This document shows positions 34,497-43,620 of a DNA stretch of 64,000 nucleotides, piece after piece. Source of the DNA: Cohnella abietis (lineage in GTDB: Bacteria > Bacillota > Bacilli > Paenibacillales > Paenibacillaceae); the NCBI RefSeq assembly GCF_004295585.1, contig NZ_AP019400.1:4004001-4068000 (forward strand). Reading direction: 5' to 3'. The position numbers and the translations under genes are program-made. Each line of letters begins with the position of its first letter. The stretch's first letter is position 1. Below the pieces are notes generated by a model. That model was not told the origin of the DNA, did no database searches, and saw only the letters and a program-made list of their open reading frames with translations.

Positions 34497-36359
34497 TTAT
34501 TTAGACAGAGGAGTAAGCTTTTGTTTAATCCGACTAACTGCTTCTCTTGTGATGGCTTCTCCAGCAGCGATACAAATAGCTGAATCTTTGAAGCTAAGCT
34601 GGTTGTAACCAAGATCAGGGCGTAATATGACATCCGCTAGCTGTAATTCTTCCTTTACAATCCTCGAGCTCATCATATCAATAGTATTCATAAGTGAATC
34701 TATAAAATTTCTAGCTGTCCCCTTAGCAAAAGACTCCGCGCAAATATTTACAGCAATAACGATATCAGCACCCATACTTTTTACGAGAGCCGCCGGTACG
34801 GGATGAATGACCCCTCCATCGACAAGAGTCTTTCCTTCATAGCTCACAGGACGCATAATCGCAGGAATGGCTGTACTTGCAGCAATCGCATTGGCAAGTA
34901 AACCTTTTTGCATAATATGGGCTTCTCCTGTTGAGGCATCCGAAGCTACAGCGGCAAAGGGAATAGGTAGATCCTCAATAAGCCTCTTGCCTAAATGCTG
35001 TTCAATAAAACCAATCATAGGTGTATTGTGCACAAACGAGCGCTTAGGGAAGGTCGGTCGAAGCAACTGGCCCCATCGCATTTTTGATAGAACACGAATA
35101 CAGTCCTCCACAGGCATCCCGGCCGCATAAGCACCGCCTACTAATGAGCCAACACTAGTGCCCGCAATTCTATCAATAGGAATACCCTCTTGCTTCAACA
35201 CCTTTAGTACACCTAGATGAGCCATTCCTCTGATTGAACCACTACCTAAAGCTAATCCAATGATTGGTCTTTCGCCTGGTTTACGTATTCGCCCAAAGCG
35301 CAGATGGCTACTATAGATCGTGCGACCCCCACTTAGAACATAAGCTTTCTTCACTATTCCTTGTAATTCCTGCACATTATTAGTTAAGTAGGGAAAGAGA
35401 CTAAGTACTCGAAGTGCATCCTCCGAGATTATCGTTTCTTCTTCCTTAGCTCCCTCTTTTCTCACAAAATATGTCGCCAGCAGCGGAATATCCTCTACTC
35501 GTTCGCGAAGAGGTGGAACATGTAACGTATATACGCCAGGAATATCTAAGGATTCAGTACTGGTCAATACGATACGTGTCTGGGTATCCGTTTCTATAAT
35601 TTGTTTTAAGATAGGCACTGTTAATTGCTCAGCATGTTCAACAACAATTGTACCTCCTTTAGCCGCACGTACTCTCGAATCCCAAGTAAGTAAGTCAAAC
35701 TTATTTCCATTGAGGGTCAGAATCGGATAATGGCCTTGTGATCCTGTTTGATGAAGCTTTCTGGCGATACTCATCTTGCCCGTACCCGCTTCGCCTACAA
35801 TAAGAACGTGTTCTTTTCTTACAGCTAGACGTTCTATATTCTGAAGTAGCTCTTGCATAGACGGACTCACACCGATGAGCACGCCGTAACGTTCCTGCTC
35901 CTCCGTTTCCTGCTGCTTCATAATGATTTGACTCTTTGCATGCTCCTCTAACACGCGCTCATTGGAGCTCTGAATTCGCTTAATCATAGCTTCAACAATT
36001 TGTTTGCGGAAATCGGCATTACTATCCATTAACAGTAGCATCCCTTTACGAGAAACGGTGAGCGTATGGACATCATCAACGGCTTCGACATGAGCACTGA
36101 CAGGATCTCCTGTCAAACAAGACATTTCTCCAAAAAAATGCCCTCTTTGTAAAATAGCTAATTCAACTTTGCTTTCCTGCTTTAGATATACTCGTGCTTG
36201 GCCTGACACGATAATATGGACACGGTCGCTAACCTCACCTTGCTGCATAACAAGCTGTCCGGACAAATATCGTTGTTCCTGCATCTCTATATTTAACTGC
36301 TCTAGTTCTTCGGCAGATAATTGCTCCAAAATCGGATAGGCCTGATAGGGATGTTGCAA
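34497..36359 (-). CDS. cNMP-binding / NtrC-type AAA+ / patatin phospholipase fusion
   Basis: 620 residues from a TTG start at 36359, which has AAGGAGG eight bases upstream. Residues 10-125 form a CRP-like cyclic-nucleotide domain (GQLVMQQGEVSDRVHIIVSG, GHFFGEMSCLTGDP). Residues 158-355 form an NtrC-class AAA+ module: Walker A GEAGTGK (189-195), Walker B-like GGTIVVEHAE, VPPLRERVEDIPLLATYF, and NNVQELQGIVKKAYVLSGG. The segment with the GAFTGA sigma-54 loop is deleted and there is no DNA-binding helix-turn-helix. Residues 363-620 form a patatin domain with the oxyanion loop GSGSIRG, the nucleophile motif GTSVG (Ser402) and the catalytic Asp of DGG (Asp514). I infer an ATP- and ligand-gated lipid hydrolase. 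Confidence 0.9.
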   Translation of the reverse strand: MQHPYQAYPILEQLSAEELEQLNIEMQEQRYLSGQLVMQQGEVSDRVHIIVSGQARVYLKQESKVELAILQRGHFFGEMSCLTGDPVSAHVEAVDDVHTLTVSRKGMLLLMDSNADFRKQIVEAMIKRIQSSNERVLEEHAKSQIIMKQQETEEQERYGVLIGVSPSMQELLQNIERLAVRKEHVLIVGEAGTGKMSIARKLHQTGSQGHYPILTLNGNKFDLLTWDSRVRAAKGGTIVVEHAEQLTVPILKQIIETDTQTRIVLTSTESLDIPGVYTLHVPPLRERVEDIPLLATYFVRKEGAKEEETIISEDALRVLSLFPYLTNNVQELQGIVKKAYVLSGGRTIYSSHLRFGRIRKPGERPIIGLALGSGSIRGMAHLGVLKVLKQEGIPIDRIAGTSVGSLVGGAYAAGMPVEDCIRVLSKMRWGQLLRPTFPKRSFVHNTPMIGFIEQHLGKRLIEDLPIPFAAVASDASTGEAHIMQKGLLANAIAASTAIPAIMRPVSYEGKTLVDGGVIHPVPAALVKSMGADIVIAVNICAESFAKGTARNFIDSLMNTIDMMSSRIVKEELQLADVILRPDLGYNQLSFKDSAICIAAGEAITREAVSRIKQKLTPLSK

Positions 36360-36458
36360 TACTTCTACCTCCTTACGACTATAAGCACAATTAGATTTCC
36401 TTATTATTCCTCTATTGTGGTGTCTTTGCGTATAGATTGCAAGCAACATTTAAATGCA

Positions 36459-36496
36459 CAAAAGCTGACTTCGCATAATTGCGAAAGTCAGCTTTT
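36459..36496 (-). terminator. Terminator after the azoreductase gene
   Basis: AAAAGCTGACTTTCGCA pairs with TGCGAAGTCAGCTTTT around ATTA, an almost perfect stem with flanking A and T runs, 18 bp beyond the stop at 36515. Confidence 0.9.
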
Positions 36497-36514
36497 GATT
36501 CATATATTTGCGAA

Positions 36515-37141
36515 TTAGAATCTTACTGCAGCATTCTTAGCGTTCTCTATACCTTGTGCAACAATTGCTTCCGCTTGATCTGGCAATTGATTGTGGCCTT
36601 CAACAATAACATTTTCGAAGTTAGTAACACCGAAAAATGCCATAATATTGCGAATGTAATTGAAGGACATTTCTGCAGCAGCTGCAGGACCTTCAGAATA
36701 AATACCGCCACGTGCATTCAAGAGAGCAACTTTCTTATCAGGAATTAAACCTACAGGACCTTGTGCTGTATAGGAAAAAGTTTTGCCTGCTTCATAAATA
36801 TAGTCAATGTACGTATGAAGAACAGCTGGAATTGTAAGATTCCAAAGCGGGAATCCAAATACAACTTTATCAGCTGCAAGGAATTGCTCAAGATATTTGC
36901 TTGAAACATCAGTTGCTGCTTTTTCTTCTGCTGTAAGATCAAAACCGCGAGCCGCTTTGAATTTACCATTAATCATGTCTGCATTCAAATATGGCAATGT
37001 TTCTTTGAACAAGTCCAGCTCGATGACAGTATCTTCTGGATGGCTTGCTTTGTAGCTGTCCAAGAATGCTTGATATAGCTTAACACTAACTGCTTGCTCA
37101 ATTGCACGATCGTTTGCTTTGACGAATAATACAGTACTCAT
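36515..37141 (-). CDS. azoR: FMN-dependent NADH-azoreductase
   Basis: This 208-residue flavodoxin-fold protein matches AzoR: MSTVLFVKANDR with the FMN phosphate region following, FGFPLWNLTIPAVLHTYIDYIYEAGKTFSYT, and KKVALLNARGGIYS. It reduces azo compounds and quinones by two-electron transfer from NADH and is thought to protect against thiol or quinone stress. The ATG at 37141 has AAGAGG upstream. It is monocistronic. Confidence 0.95.
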   Translation of the reverse strand: MSTVLFVKANDRAIEQAVSVKLYQAFLDSYKASHPEDTVIELDLFKETLPYLNADMINGKFKAARGFDLTAEEKAATDVSSKYLEQFLAADKVVFGFPLWNLTIPAVLHTYIDYIYEAGKTFSYTAQGPVGLIPDKKVALLNARGGIYSEGPAAAAEMSFNYIRNIMAFFGVTNFENVIVEGHNQLPDQAEAIVAQGIENAKNAAVRF

Positions 37142-37250
37142 ATGAATAACCTCTTTTCATGTTTTGGTTAGTTAATAACTTAAAGTAACTACCATTACTA
37201 TATACAGTTTTTCTTCCGCTCACATCAGCAATTAGGCTGAATCCAAGCAT

Positions 37251-37272
37251 AAAAAAACCGCCATTAGGCGGA
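37251..37272 (-). terminator. Terminator after the NarL-type regulator
   Basis: On the minus strand CCGCC-TAAT-GGCGG is followed by seven T, about 40 bp past the stop at 37314. Confidence 0.85.
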
Positions 37273-37313
37273 GGTCGAGTCTTAAGACTTTAGATGTAGA
37301 TCAATGGACAATG

Positions 37314-37973
37314 CTATTCAGTAGGTTGGAAAAGGTGGACTGCAAATAGTGCCGCCTGTGTACGGTCCGTAAAATTAAGTTTGCTAAGAATGCTGCTTAC
37401 GTGTGTTTTTACCGTTTTCTCAGCTACGACGAGTTCTTGGGCAATTTCCTTGTTGCTATGTCCCTTAGTAAGCTGCTCCAGCACTTCGAGCTCTCTAGGA
37501 GTCAAGGACTCGATCGCTTCACCTCTTGGAAGCTTCTTTGGCTCACTCTGCTGTGGAATCAGCTGGCTAAGAAGCGCATTCGAGATATCGGGGTGAAGCT
37601 GGATATTCCCTTTGAATGCACTGCGAATGGCTTCTACTAATTGATCCGGATCGACTTCCTTAAGCATGTAACCGATCGCGCCCGTTTGAAGGGCAGGAAC
37701 GATATGACTTCGATCGGAAAAGCTTGTCAGCACAAGAACTTTCACATTCGGATGCTGCTCAGCTATTAGTGCACTTGCCTCTATTCCATCCATAATGGGC
37801 ATATTCAAATCCATGAGCACGATATCCGGCTGTAATTGTGCTGTCAGTTCAACTGCTTCCTGCCCATTATGAGCTTCTCCAACAATTTCGAAATCTGGTT
37901 GCGTGCTTAGAAAGAAAGAAATTCCCTTCAAAACAATCTGATGATCATCTGCTAGTAATATTTTTATTTTCAA
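37314..37973 (-). CDS. NarL/LuxR-type response regulator
   Basis: An N-terminal receiver domain (KILLADDHQIVLKGI, phospho-acceptor Asp in PDIVLMDLNMP, conserved LVLTSFSD and MLKEVD) is linked to a C-terminal LuxR helix-turn-helix (ESLTPRELEVLEQLTKGHSNKEIAQELVVAEKTVKTHVSSILSKLNFTDRTQAALFAV). The start is a TTG at 37973 that overlaps the stop of the histidine kinase gene (TTGA), with AAGGA just upstream. It is the cognate regulator of the GAF kinase. Target genes are not known. Confidence 0.93.
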   Translation of the reverse strand: MKIKILLADDHQIVLKGISFFLSTQPDFEIVGEAHNGQEAVELTAQLQPDIVLMDLNMPIMDGIEASALIAEQHPNVKVLVLTSFSDRSHIVPALQTGAIGYMLKEVDPDQLVEAIRSAFKGNIQLHPDISNALLSQLIPQQSEPKKLPRGEAIESLTPRELEVLEQLTKGHSNKEIAQELVVAEKTVKTHVSSILSKLNFTDRTQAALFAVHLFQPTE

Positions 37974-39631
37974 AGCTGTTCCTTCTCCTCGTTGCAAATT
38001 TCCTCTACCTGTGTCATAGGAATAGTTACTTTGACGATCGACGGTTTTCCCTTGCCGCTAGTAATCGTTAATTCGCCCCCTAACGATTCAGCTCTTTCCC
38101 GCATAGACGTCATTCCCAGCGTGAACTTCCCTTTCTTCTTCTCGATTGAGAAGCCCCTACCCTGGTCAGAAATAATAAGACTAGCGTCCGTATCTGATTT
38201 AACCAATCGAATATGGGCCGTGTTCGTGCCAGCATGCTTCTTTACGTTATTGAGCGCTTCTTGACCGATTCTCCAGAAGGCTTCTTCAATCGCACGAGGT
38301 AATTCCTTAATTCCCTCTGCCTGCTCATAGACAAACAGATTGATGTCTTGCCCATATTGCTTCAATGCTGGAAGTAATCCGTTCTCTAAGCCCGCTGGAC
38401 GCAGCTGCCAGATGAGAGATCGCATTTCCTTTAGTACCTCTTGCGACACACGGCTTATTTCCTGCAACGATTGTTCGGCAACAGGCTCTCTTCCAGCCAG
38501 CAGTGCTTCAGCCCCCTTCGCTAGGAAGGATAAGGAAAACACCTTCTGAATAACGGAATCGTGCAAGTCACGCGCCATTCTGTTCCGCTCTTCCAATAAG
38601 GCAAGCTCGCTTCGCTGCTCGTAAACCCTTAGATTTTCGATACTTAACGTAAAATGGTCCCCGAGGGAATACATGAAATCCTCATAATACTCGTCAAAAT
38701 GCTTGCTATTGGGGCTACTAATAAGTAAAACACCTATTGGATGACTCCGAGTACGAAGCGGAATCGCAATAGCTGAACCGTAAGTAGGTATGCCTATGGC
38801 CGACAAAGAACTCCCAGCATTATGCTTACACGAATCAATAACCAGTCGATTTTCCCTAAAAGCAATTCCAACTAGGCCAGCCTCGTCCAGAGGGATGGAC
38901 TCCCATGTATTGGTGACAAGCTTGTCCTTGTATTGGGCGCTTAAAGATAGCTCGTTGTTCCGATGAATAAACAGGGATACATGTTCCCAGTCGAAGGCAT
39001 CCCCAATAATGCTGACCGCTTTAAGAGGTAGCTTATGAATATCCGGTATGGAGTTAATCTGTTGTATTACATCACCGAGCTTGGCATATAAGATTGCGCT
39101 CTGCTCTTGTGCTTCATAAAGTCGAATCCGCTTTATCGCTGTTCCGATTTGCAAGGCCACTGCCTGTAGCAATGCCAGCTCATCCTCAGAATAATGTAAT
39201 TTCCCTACTGATGCGACATTTAATAAGCCGAAACGGTCCTTACCCGCATTAAGCTCAACGGTGGCGTGATGAGAAATACCTTCCGTATCGCCCACATTGT
39301 GCATCTCGGCATATTTAATCCTTCTGCACTCTACAATGCTGACAGCAGCATCCAGCTCATTCTGGCGATAGCTTGCAATGCATGCACATTCCTCACCGCA
39401 CATTACAGCATAAGCTCCAGACGTTAGTGCAGGCGGGAGATTCTGTGAAGCAAGGCACTGGTTGCCTGGTAGTTCATCTAATAGAAAAATCCAACCAATA
39501 GATAAGCCCGTAACTTGAAGCAGCTTGTTTAGAACGGCATCCAGCATCGGGTCCATTTCATTGGTAGAATTCAGCATCTCCGCGATTTCTTTGAGCGCCT
39601 TTAGCTCATATGTACGAATTTCTCGGGACAT
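37970..39631 (-). CDS. GAF-domain sensor histidine kinase with Cys cluster
   Basis: This 553-residue protein has no membrane helix. Two GAF domains (about 10-165 and 185-340) precede a HisKA_3 dimerisation domain (ERNRMARDLHDSVIQKVFSLSFLAKG, phospho-His in DLHDS) and an HATPase domain (EALNNVKKHAG, GRGFSIEKKKGKFTLGMTSMRERAESLGG). The first GAF holds a Cys group (MCGEECACIASYRQ and VECRRI) of the type seen in AirS-like cytosolic kinases that bind a redox-sensitive iron-sulfur cluster. I infer oxygen or redox sensing. The ATG at 39631 has AGGAGGGGAG upstream. Confidence 0.9.
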   Translation of the reverse strand: MSREIRTYELKALKEIAEMLNSTNEMDPMLDAVLNKLLQVTGLSIGWIFLLDELPGNQCLASQNLPPALTSGAYAVMCGEECACIASYRQNELDAAVSIVECRRIKYAEMHNVGDTEGISHHATVELNAGKDRFGLLNVASVGKLHYSEDELALLQAVALQIGTAIKRIRLYEAQEQSAILYAKLGDVIQQINSIPDIHKLPLKAVSIIGDAFDWEHVSLFIHRNNELSLSAQYKDKLVTNTWESIPLDEAGLVGIAFRENRLVIDSCKHNAGSSLSAIGIPTYGSAIAIPLRTRSHPIGVLLISSPNSKHFDEYYEDFMYSLGDHFTLSIENLRVYEQRSELALLEERNRMARDLHDSVIQKVFSLSFLAKGAEALLAGREPVAEQSLQEISRVSQEVLKEMRSLIWQLRPAGLENGLLPALKQYGQDINLFVYEQAEGIKELPRAIEEAFWRIGQEALNNVKKHAGTNTAHIRLVKSDTDASLIISDQGRGFSIEKKKGKFTLGMTSMRERAESLGGELTITSGKGKPSIVKVTIPMTQVEEICNEEKEQL

Positions 39632-39688
39632 CAGTCTCCCCTCCTACTCATGCCCCATTATACACCGCTAACATCTACCTTGCATGAT

Positions 39689-40621
39689 TCATGGCGAAAT
39701 TCCATTCACATTTTGATCATCAGGTACCTCCTGTGGCAATTGCTTGGATGCGCTTGGAACCTCACGTTTTTTCGCATTAATCGATTCAGAGGCATAGATA
39801 ATAACGGATACCTGTCCTCCTTGAGAGATGGCACGTATGAGTATTGGCTGATTGTATTTATTCTGAAAAACAAAGTCAGGACCATACCAGCTAACAGTGG
39901 CATCGCGTCCTGGGGGCACATAGGGAACCCGACGGCTGTGGGAATATCGCTGGACGATCTGCAGCCCGGCGCGATCTACAGCATTGTACAGCGTAGATGA
40001 GGTTTGGCAAATCCCGCCCCCAATACCTTCAGAAATCTCACCTCTTACAATAATTTTTGCACGCAAATACCCTTTCTGCTCTGTTCTGTTACCGACAACC
40101 TGATTAAATGAGAATGACTCTCCGGGAAAAACGAATTGGTTGTTAATGGCTTGAGCAGCTAGGAGAATGTTATGCGCGCGGTTTTTATTGTTCGAATTAA
40201 AGTAGGTTGTATATTGGCCAATAGGCTTCTCCTTTACGGACTCAAGTAATTCGCTATCTACCTTGGGATACACTTTATTCTGCGGTACTTCTAGATTAGA
40301 CGAAGTTCCCTCGATCATAAAGCTGTAGAATTGCTCGGCAAATGCGCGACGATCCAGCTTATACCCAAATTGCCCTGGAAAAATACGCCCCCAGCCGTCT
40401 AATCCAGCATTAACAGGAGCTCGATACGAGAGCTTGTCTAACTCATCCATCAGCTTACTTAATTTGTCATCATTTACTATCGGTAAACCAGAGAAAGGAA
40501 GCACGTATTCCGAGCGTTGAATACTGGCAATGGATTTCCCTTGTTGAGTAACAGTTAGGCTCTCTGGATGAAGAGCTTGTTGAACTAGCATCATAATGCC
40601 AACAATTGCGTGCAGCCCCAC
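39689..40621 (-). CDS. VanW family protein
   Basis: The conserved VanW core is present: FPGESFSFNQVVGNRTEQKGYLRAKII, GEISEGIGGGICQTSSTLYNAV and YSHSRRVPYVPPGRDATVSW. The first 100 residues resemble the peptidoglycan-binding-like region that often precedes it. An N-terminal hydrophobic segment (AIVGIMMLVQQAL) may serve as signal or anchor. The biochemical role of VanW is not established. The GTG at 40621 is preceded by AGGTGG at a good distance; a GTG at 40633 would overlap the ribosome site. A 13-bp perfect inverted repeat lies just upstream. Confidence 0.88.
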   Translation of the reverse strand: MGLHAIVGIMMLVQQALHPESLTVTQQGKSIASIQRSEYVLPFSGLPIVNDDKLSKLMDELDKLSYRAPVNAGLDGWGRIFPGQFGYKLDRRAFAEQFYSFMIEGTSSNLEVPQNKVYPKVDSELLESVKEKPIGQYTTYFNSNNKNRAHNILLAAQAINNQFVFPGESFSFNQVVGNRTEQKGYLRAKIIVRGEISEGIGGGICQTSSTLYNAVDRAGLQIVQRYSHSRRVPYVPPGRDATVSWYGPDFVFQNKYNQPILIRAISQGGQVSVIIYASESINAKKREVPSASKQLPQEVPDDQNVNGISP

Positions 40622-40638
40622 ATTACCTACCACCTATT

Positions 40639-40670
40639 CACGTTATAGTCAGAGGAATGACTATAACGTG
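40639..40670. promoter_or_regulatory. Perfect 13-bp inverted repeat between divergent genes
   Basis: CACGTTATAGTCA and TGACTATAACGTG are exact complements around GAGGAA. It sits 18 bp from the vanW-type start and about 115 bp from the divergent gene. It has no T tract, so an operator or 5' leader hairpin is more likely than a terminator. Confidence 0.75.
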
Positions 40671-40730
40671 TGTTAAACATTGGCTTATTATCCTACATAA
40701 ATCTCCCTGTGTTCGCCCACAATATAATTT

Positions 40731-40804
40731 GACGATCGGAGTGAAGCAGACGATGAAGCGAAAATAAGACGATCGGAGTGGAGCAGATGATGAAGCGAAT
40801 AAGT
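40731..40804 (+). repeat. 37-bp tandem duplication of a start region
   Basis: GACGATCGGAGTG occurs at 40731 and 40768, and the two following segments are nearly identical (AAGCAGACGATGAAGCGAA and GAGCAGATGATGAAGCGAA). Both copies contain a GGAG ribosome site and ATGAAGCGA. The first copy stops at once (ATG AAG CGA AAA TAA), giving a possible mini-cistron upstream of the real gene. Confidence 0.85.
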
Positions 40805-41950
40805 CGCGTCGGTTTAGCGCTATTATCAATGGTCATGATGTATACTCTCCTGTCGGATAGTTCAACTTCCTTTGCCGCAAAGGAACCCACAATAGCGAAA
40901 CCTCTGCTCATTCTCACCGTTCGGTCAAGTCTTAACGCGACATCATACAGTACGCTTAAGATTAATAGTCCTGACTTAGTCAGAGCTCTATCTCGTCCCA
41001 AGAAGGAAAAGCTGAATGACGCTTCCCTTTTGCCGGATTTGCAGATCAGCTTGCTGCTGGGTCAAGAGGGAGTGCAGCTGCGCATGGAACGTTCGGGAAA
41101 TCTGTGGAATGAGGCGACAAGGGAACATTATTTGCTCCCTCAAGTTACGGTAAATCGATTAAGGAATTATGCTGCAGCATTGAGGAATAGTCACTACGGA
41201 AGATTAACGCGGTGGGATGACGCGAAAAATATAGTAAACCGCAAAAGCATGTTCTCCGTTACGGATTTAGAAACGGGGTTAACCTTCAAGGTTCAACGCC
41301 GAGCTGGGAGCAGTCATGCGGATGTTCAGCCTTTAACCAAGGAAGATACGGCGATCATGAAACAAATCTATAATGGGCGTTGGAGCTGGAAGCGGAAACC
41401 GATTATCGTTCACTCTAGTCAAGGAAGATTAGCGGCGTCGATGAATGGCATGCCCCATGGTGGTGACGGAATACCAGACAACGACTTTTCGGGCCACTTC
41501 TGCATACATTTTCAAGACAGCACATCCCATAAATCAAATACCCCCGATCCAGCGCATCAATTAATGATCCACAAGGCCGCGGGTAATCTTCGTTCCTATT
41601 TAGATGCTGCTTCTCCCGACATATTGGCAGAAAGCTTCATTGAGGCTATGTATCAGCAGGATGAAGAGCTACTTAGCCAAGTTTGGGTAGATGCACCGAA
41701 AGATAAGCTGGCTGGTTTCATCCGAGAACTGCAATCTCTTACGTCCATTCGCATTCGCAAGCCAAGCAAAAAAAGTGGTCAAGCGGATCAAGAGAATAAT
41801 CAGGTCACAGATGATCGTTTATTAGCTGAAATAAAGCTTCCTGTCGCCATCAATGTGCCCGGCAAGCCAGAGCGGAACAGCACCTATACCTTCAGGATCA
41901 CAAGAGAAAGCCCGCAATTACCTTGGCGCATAGTGGATGTTCGGAGTTGA
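40787..41950 (+). CDS. Secreted protein of unknown function (conserved SxFSVTDLETG block)
   Basis: About 387 residues. The signal peptide is MMKRISRVGLALLSMVMMYT with a likely cleavage after SFAA. The central block, SMFSVTDLETGLTFKVQRRA then GSSHADVQPLTKEDT, then WSWKRKPIIV, MNGMPHGGDGIPDNDFSGHFCIHF and HQLMIHKAAG, resembles a conserved region in secreted proteins of Paenibacillaceae and clostridia. The His/Asp/Cys pattern (MPHG...GHFCIHF) is compatible with a hydrolase or transpeptidase site, but no activity is known to me. The C-terminal 120 residues look like an NTF2-like domain. The ATG at 40787 has GGAG eight bases upstream, inside the duplicated segment. Confidence 0.8.
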   Translation: MMKRISRVGLALLSMVMMYTLLSDSSTSFAAKEPTIAKPLLILTVRSSLNATSYSTLKINSPDLVRALSRPKKEKLNDASLLPDLQISLLLGQEGVQLRMERSGNLWNEATREHYLLPQVTVNRLRNYAAALRNSHYGRLTRWDDAKNIVNRKSMFSVTDLETGLTFKVQRRAGSSHADVQPLTKEDTAIMKQIYNGRWSWKRKPIIVHSSQGRLAASMNGMPHGGDGIPDNDFSGHFCIHFQDSTSHKSNTPDPAHQLMIHKAAGNLRSYLDAASPDILAESFIEAMYQQDEELLSQVWVDAPKDKLAGFIRELQSLTSIRIRKPSKKSGQADQENNQVTDDRLLAEIKLPVAINVPGKPERNSTYTFRITRESPQLPWRIVDVRS

Positions 41951-41959
41951 ATGTTTATT

Positions 41960-43450
41960 CTACTCCAGCTTGATTCCGTATATTTTGCCTCCTCGGGAGG
42001 CCATAACAGCATAATTGTTGAAAATAGCCGGAGAAGCTTCGATGTTCGTCCCGATGTTTAAGCTACCAAGCACCTTACCGCTGCTAGCGGAGATAACGGA
42101 TACGATGCCTACCGAATTTGCTTGTATGAGATAGGCTTTGCCTGCATTGTCGTAAACGTCCACAGGAGAGGACCAAGCGTAGTTTTTCATCTGCAATCTC
42201 CACACTTCTTTGCCGGTTTCTTTGTCCAGCGCCACCATCAATCCCCCACTGAAAGTACCATAGCGGGCAATCGTAAAGATGACTAGGTTGCTGATTTCCT
42301 TTTTCCCCAATACTGGAGTTGCTAGCAACCCACCATTCACCGGATGAGCGCCTAATAGCGAGAAGCAAGGGTATTTATTCTGCCAAATCACTATGCCCGT
42401 CAACCCATCAATTTTCCGAATATAGGAACTCCCTGACTTCCCTTGCTTATCAACCTCTGTCCCCGTATATAAATAGGGCACTCCGTGCTCTTGCTCAATG
42501 ACTATCGAGGCATCTGTATCATCGATTGGAGGAAGCGACCACTCTGGCTTGCTCGTTTTTAGATTCAGGGCTAGAATACTACCACCATTATCACCAAAGT
42601 ACGCTACATCGTTGTACATTGCTAAGGAATTTTCTATTCCTTGATAATTGTTCCCTGCGACTTTGTAACGGTATTTGCTAATGACTGGTGCAATCTTAAT
42701 CGATTTCTTGCTTCGGTCGAACACCGTATTGAGCTTTATATGATAGACTAATCCGTTTTCTCCGCCGACGATAAGGGTATCTTCCAAGCGATTGAATACC
42801 GCTGAGCTGTCAAAGGCCCCCCAAGTCCGATAGGCAAATGGGTCTCTCCCGTTCACACGAAGAAGTTTTTTCTGATCGATTAGGCTGTATAAGTTAAAAC
42901 CGATAGTACCATTCTCGGGAATTCCCTCTCCCACATAGAGCAACGGATAGCCGCGAGCATCTACCGAGACACTCCCTTTAATGGGATTGCCCACCTTAAT
43001 GGGACTTCGTGTTTCCTCACCGGATTCCAGCTCCATGAAGTAGACATATCCGTCTAAAGAGGCATAGATCACCTCGGTAAAATCAGGCTTTGTAAGAAAT
43101 TTGGCCTTCACGTTCATCGTACGTAAAATATCTGGAGCCCATTTTACGATGGCGGGCTGACCTGTCCAGCCGGCTCCGCCTCCCCAAGAGCTCAATTTCG
43201 TTTTCTTTGTCCACGCGATCTTAGGCTGAAACAGACTCATATCTGTCGTGCCAAAGGAAGGAGCACTTCTCTCGTTCGTGCCTCGAAAGGTCAATATCCC
43301 CTCTACTTCTGTATATTTTTCCGGGAAAGCTTGCTGTTGAATGGGGGTTTGCTCCCACTGATAGGAAAAAAGACTTTTGGCTTGGGCGATTCCCTGGTAC
43401 GTACAAATGAGGATGATTGCTAGAATCAAGGTCTTTTTTCCGAAGTACAT
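41960..43450 (-). CDS. Secreted PQQ-like beta-propeller protein
   Basis: A signal peptide (KKTLILAIILICTYQGIAQA) is followed by about 470 residues of repeated four-strand blades of the PQQ/quinoprotein-like type: VIYASLDGYVYFMELESGEE, TLIVGGENGLVYHIKL, VAYFGDNGGSILALNLKTSKPEW, GLMVALDKETGKEVWRL and GKIYGIKLE. No PQQ ligands or catalytic residues are evident, so a scaffolding or binding role on the cell surface is more likely. The ATG at 43450 has AGGGAGGG upstream. It is convergent with the preceding secreted protein gene. Confidence 0.85.
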   Translation of the reverse strand: MYFGKKTLILAIILICTYQGIAQAKSLFSYQWEQTPIQQQAFPEKYTEVEGILTFRGTNERSAPSFGTTDMSLFQPKIAWTKKTKLSSWGGGAGWTGQPAIVKWAPDILRTMNVKAKFLTKPDFTEVIYASLDGYVYFMELESGEETRSPIKVGNPIKGSVSVDARGYPLLYVGEGIPENGTIGFNLYSLIDQKKLLRVNGRDPFAYRTWGAFDSSAVFNRLEDTLIVGGENGLVYHIKLNTVFDRSKKSIKIAPVISKYRYKVAGNNYQGIENSLAMYNDVAYFGDNGGSILALNLKTSKPEWSLPPIDDTDASIVIEQEHGVPYLYTGTEVDKQGKSGSSYIRKIDGLTGIVIWQNKYPCFSLLGAHPVNGGLLATPVLGKKEISNLVIFTIARYGTFSGGLMVALDKETGKEVWRLQMKNYAWSSPVDVYDNAGKAYLIQANSVGIVSVISASSGKVLGSLNIGTNIEASPAIFNNYAVMASRGGKIYGIKLE

Positions 43451-43620
43451 CTCTATCTATTCCCTCCCTAAAATCAGAATCAAATAGAGTGTACCTATTC
43501 ACCGCCGAGAAGCTTGTCAAACGGTCTGCGTGAATTACAGGATTGTTTGTCGGATTAACAGCAATGTCATCGGAATTCTGCGGGCAGCGGTTTGTAACGG
43601 AATAGCCGATGGTAGAGAGG

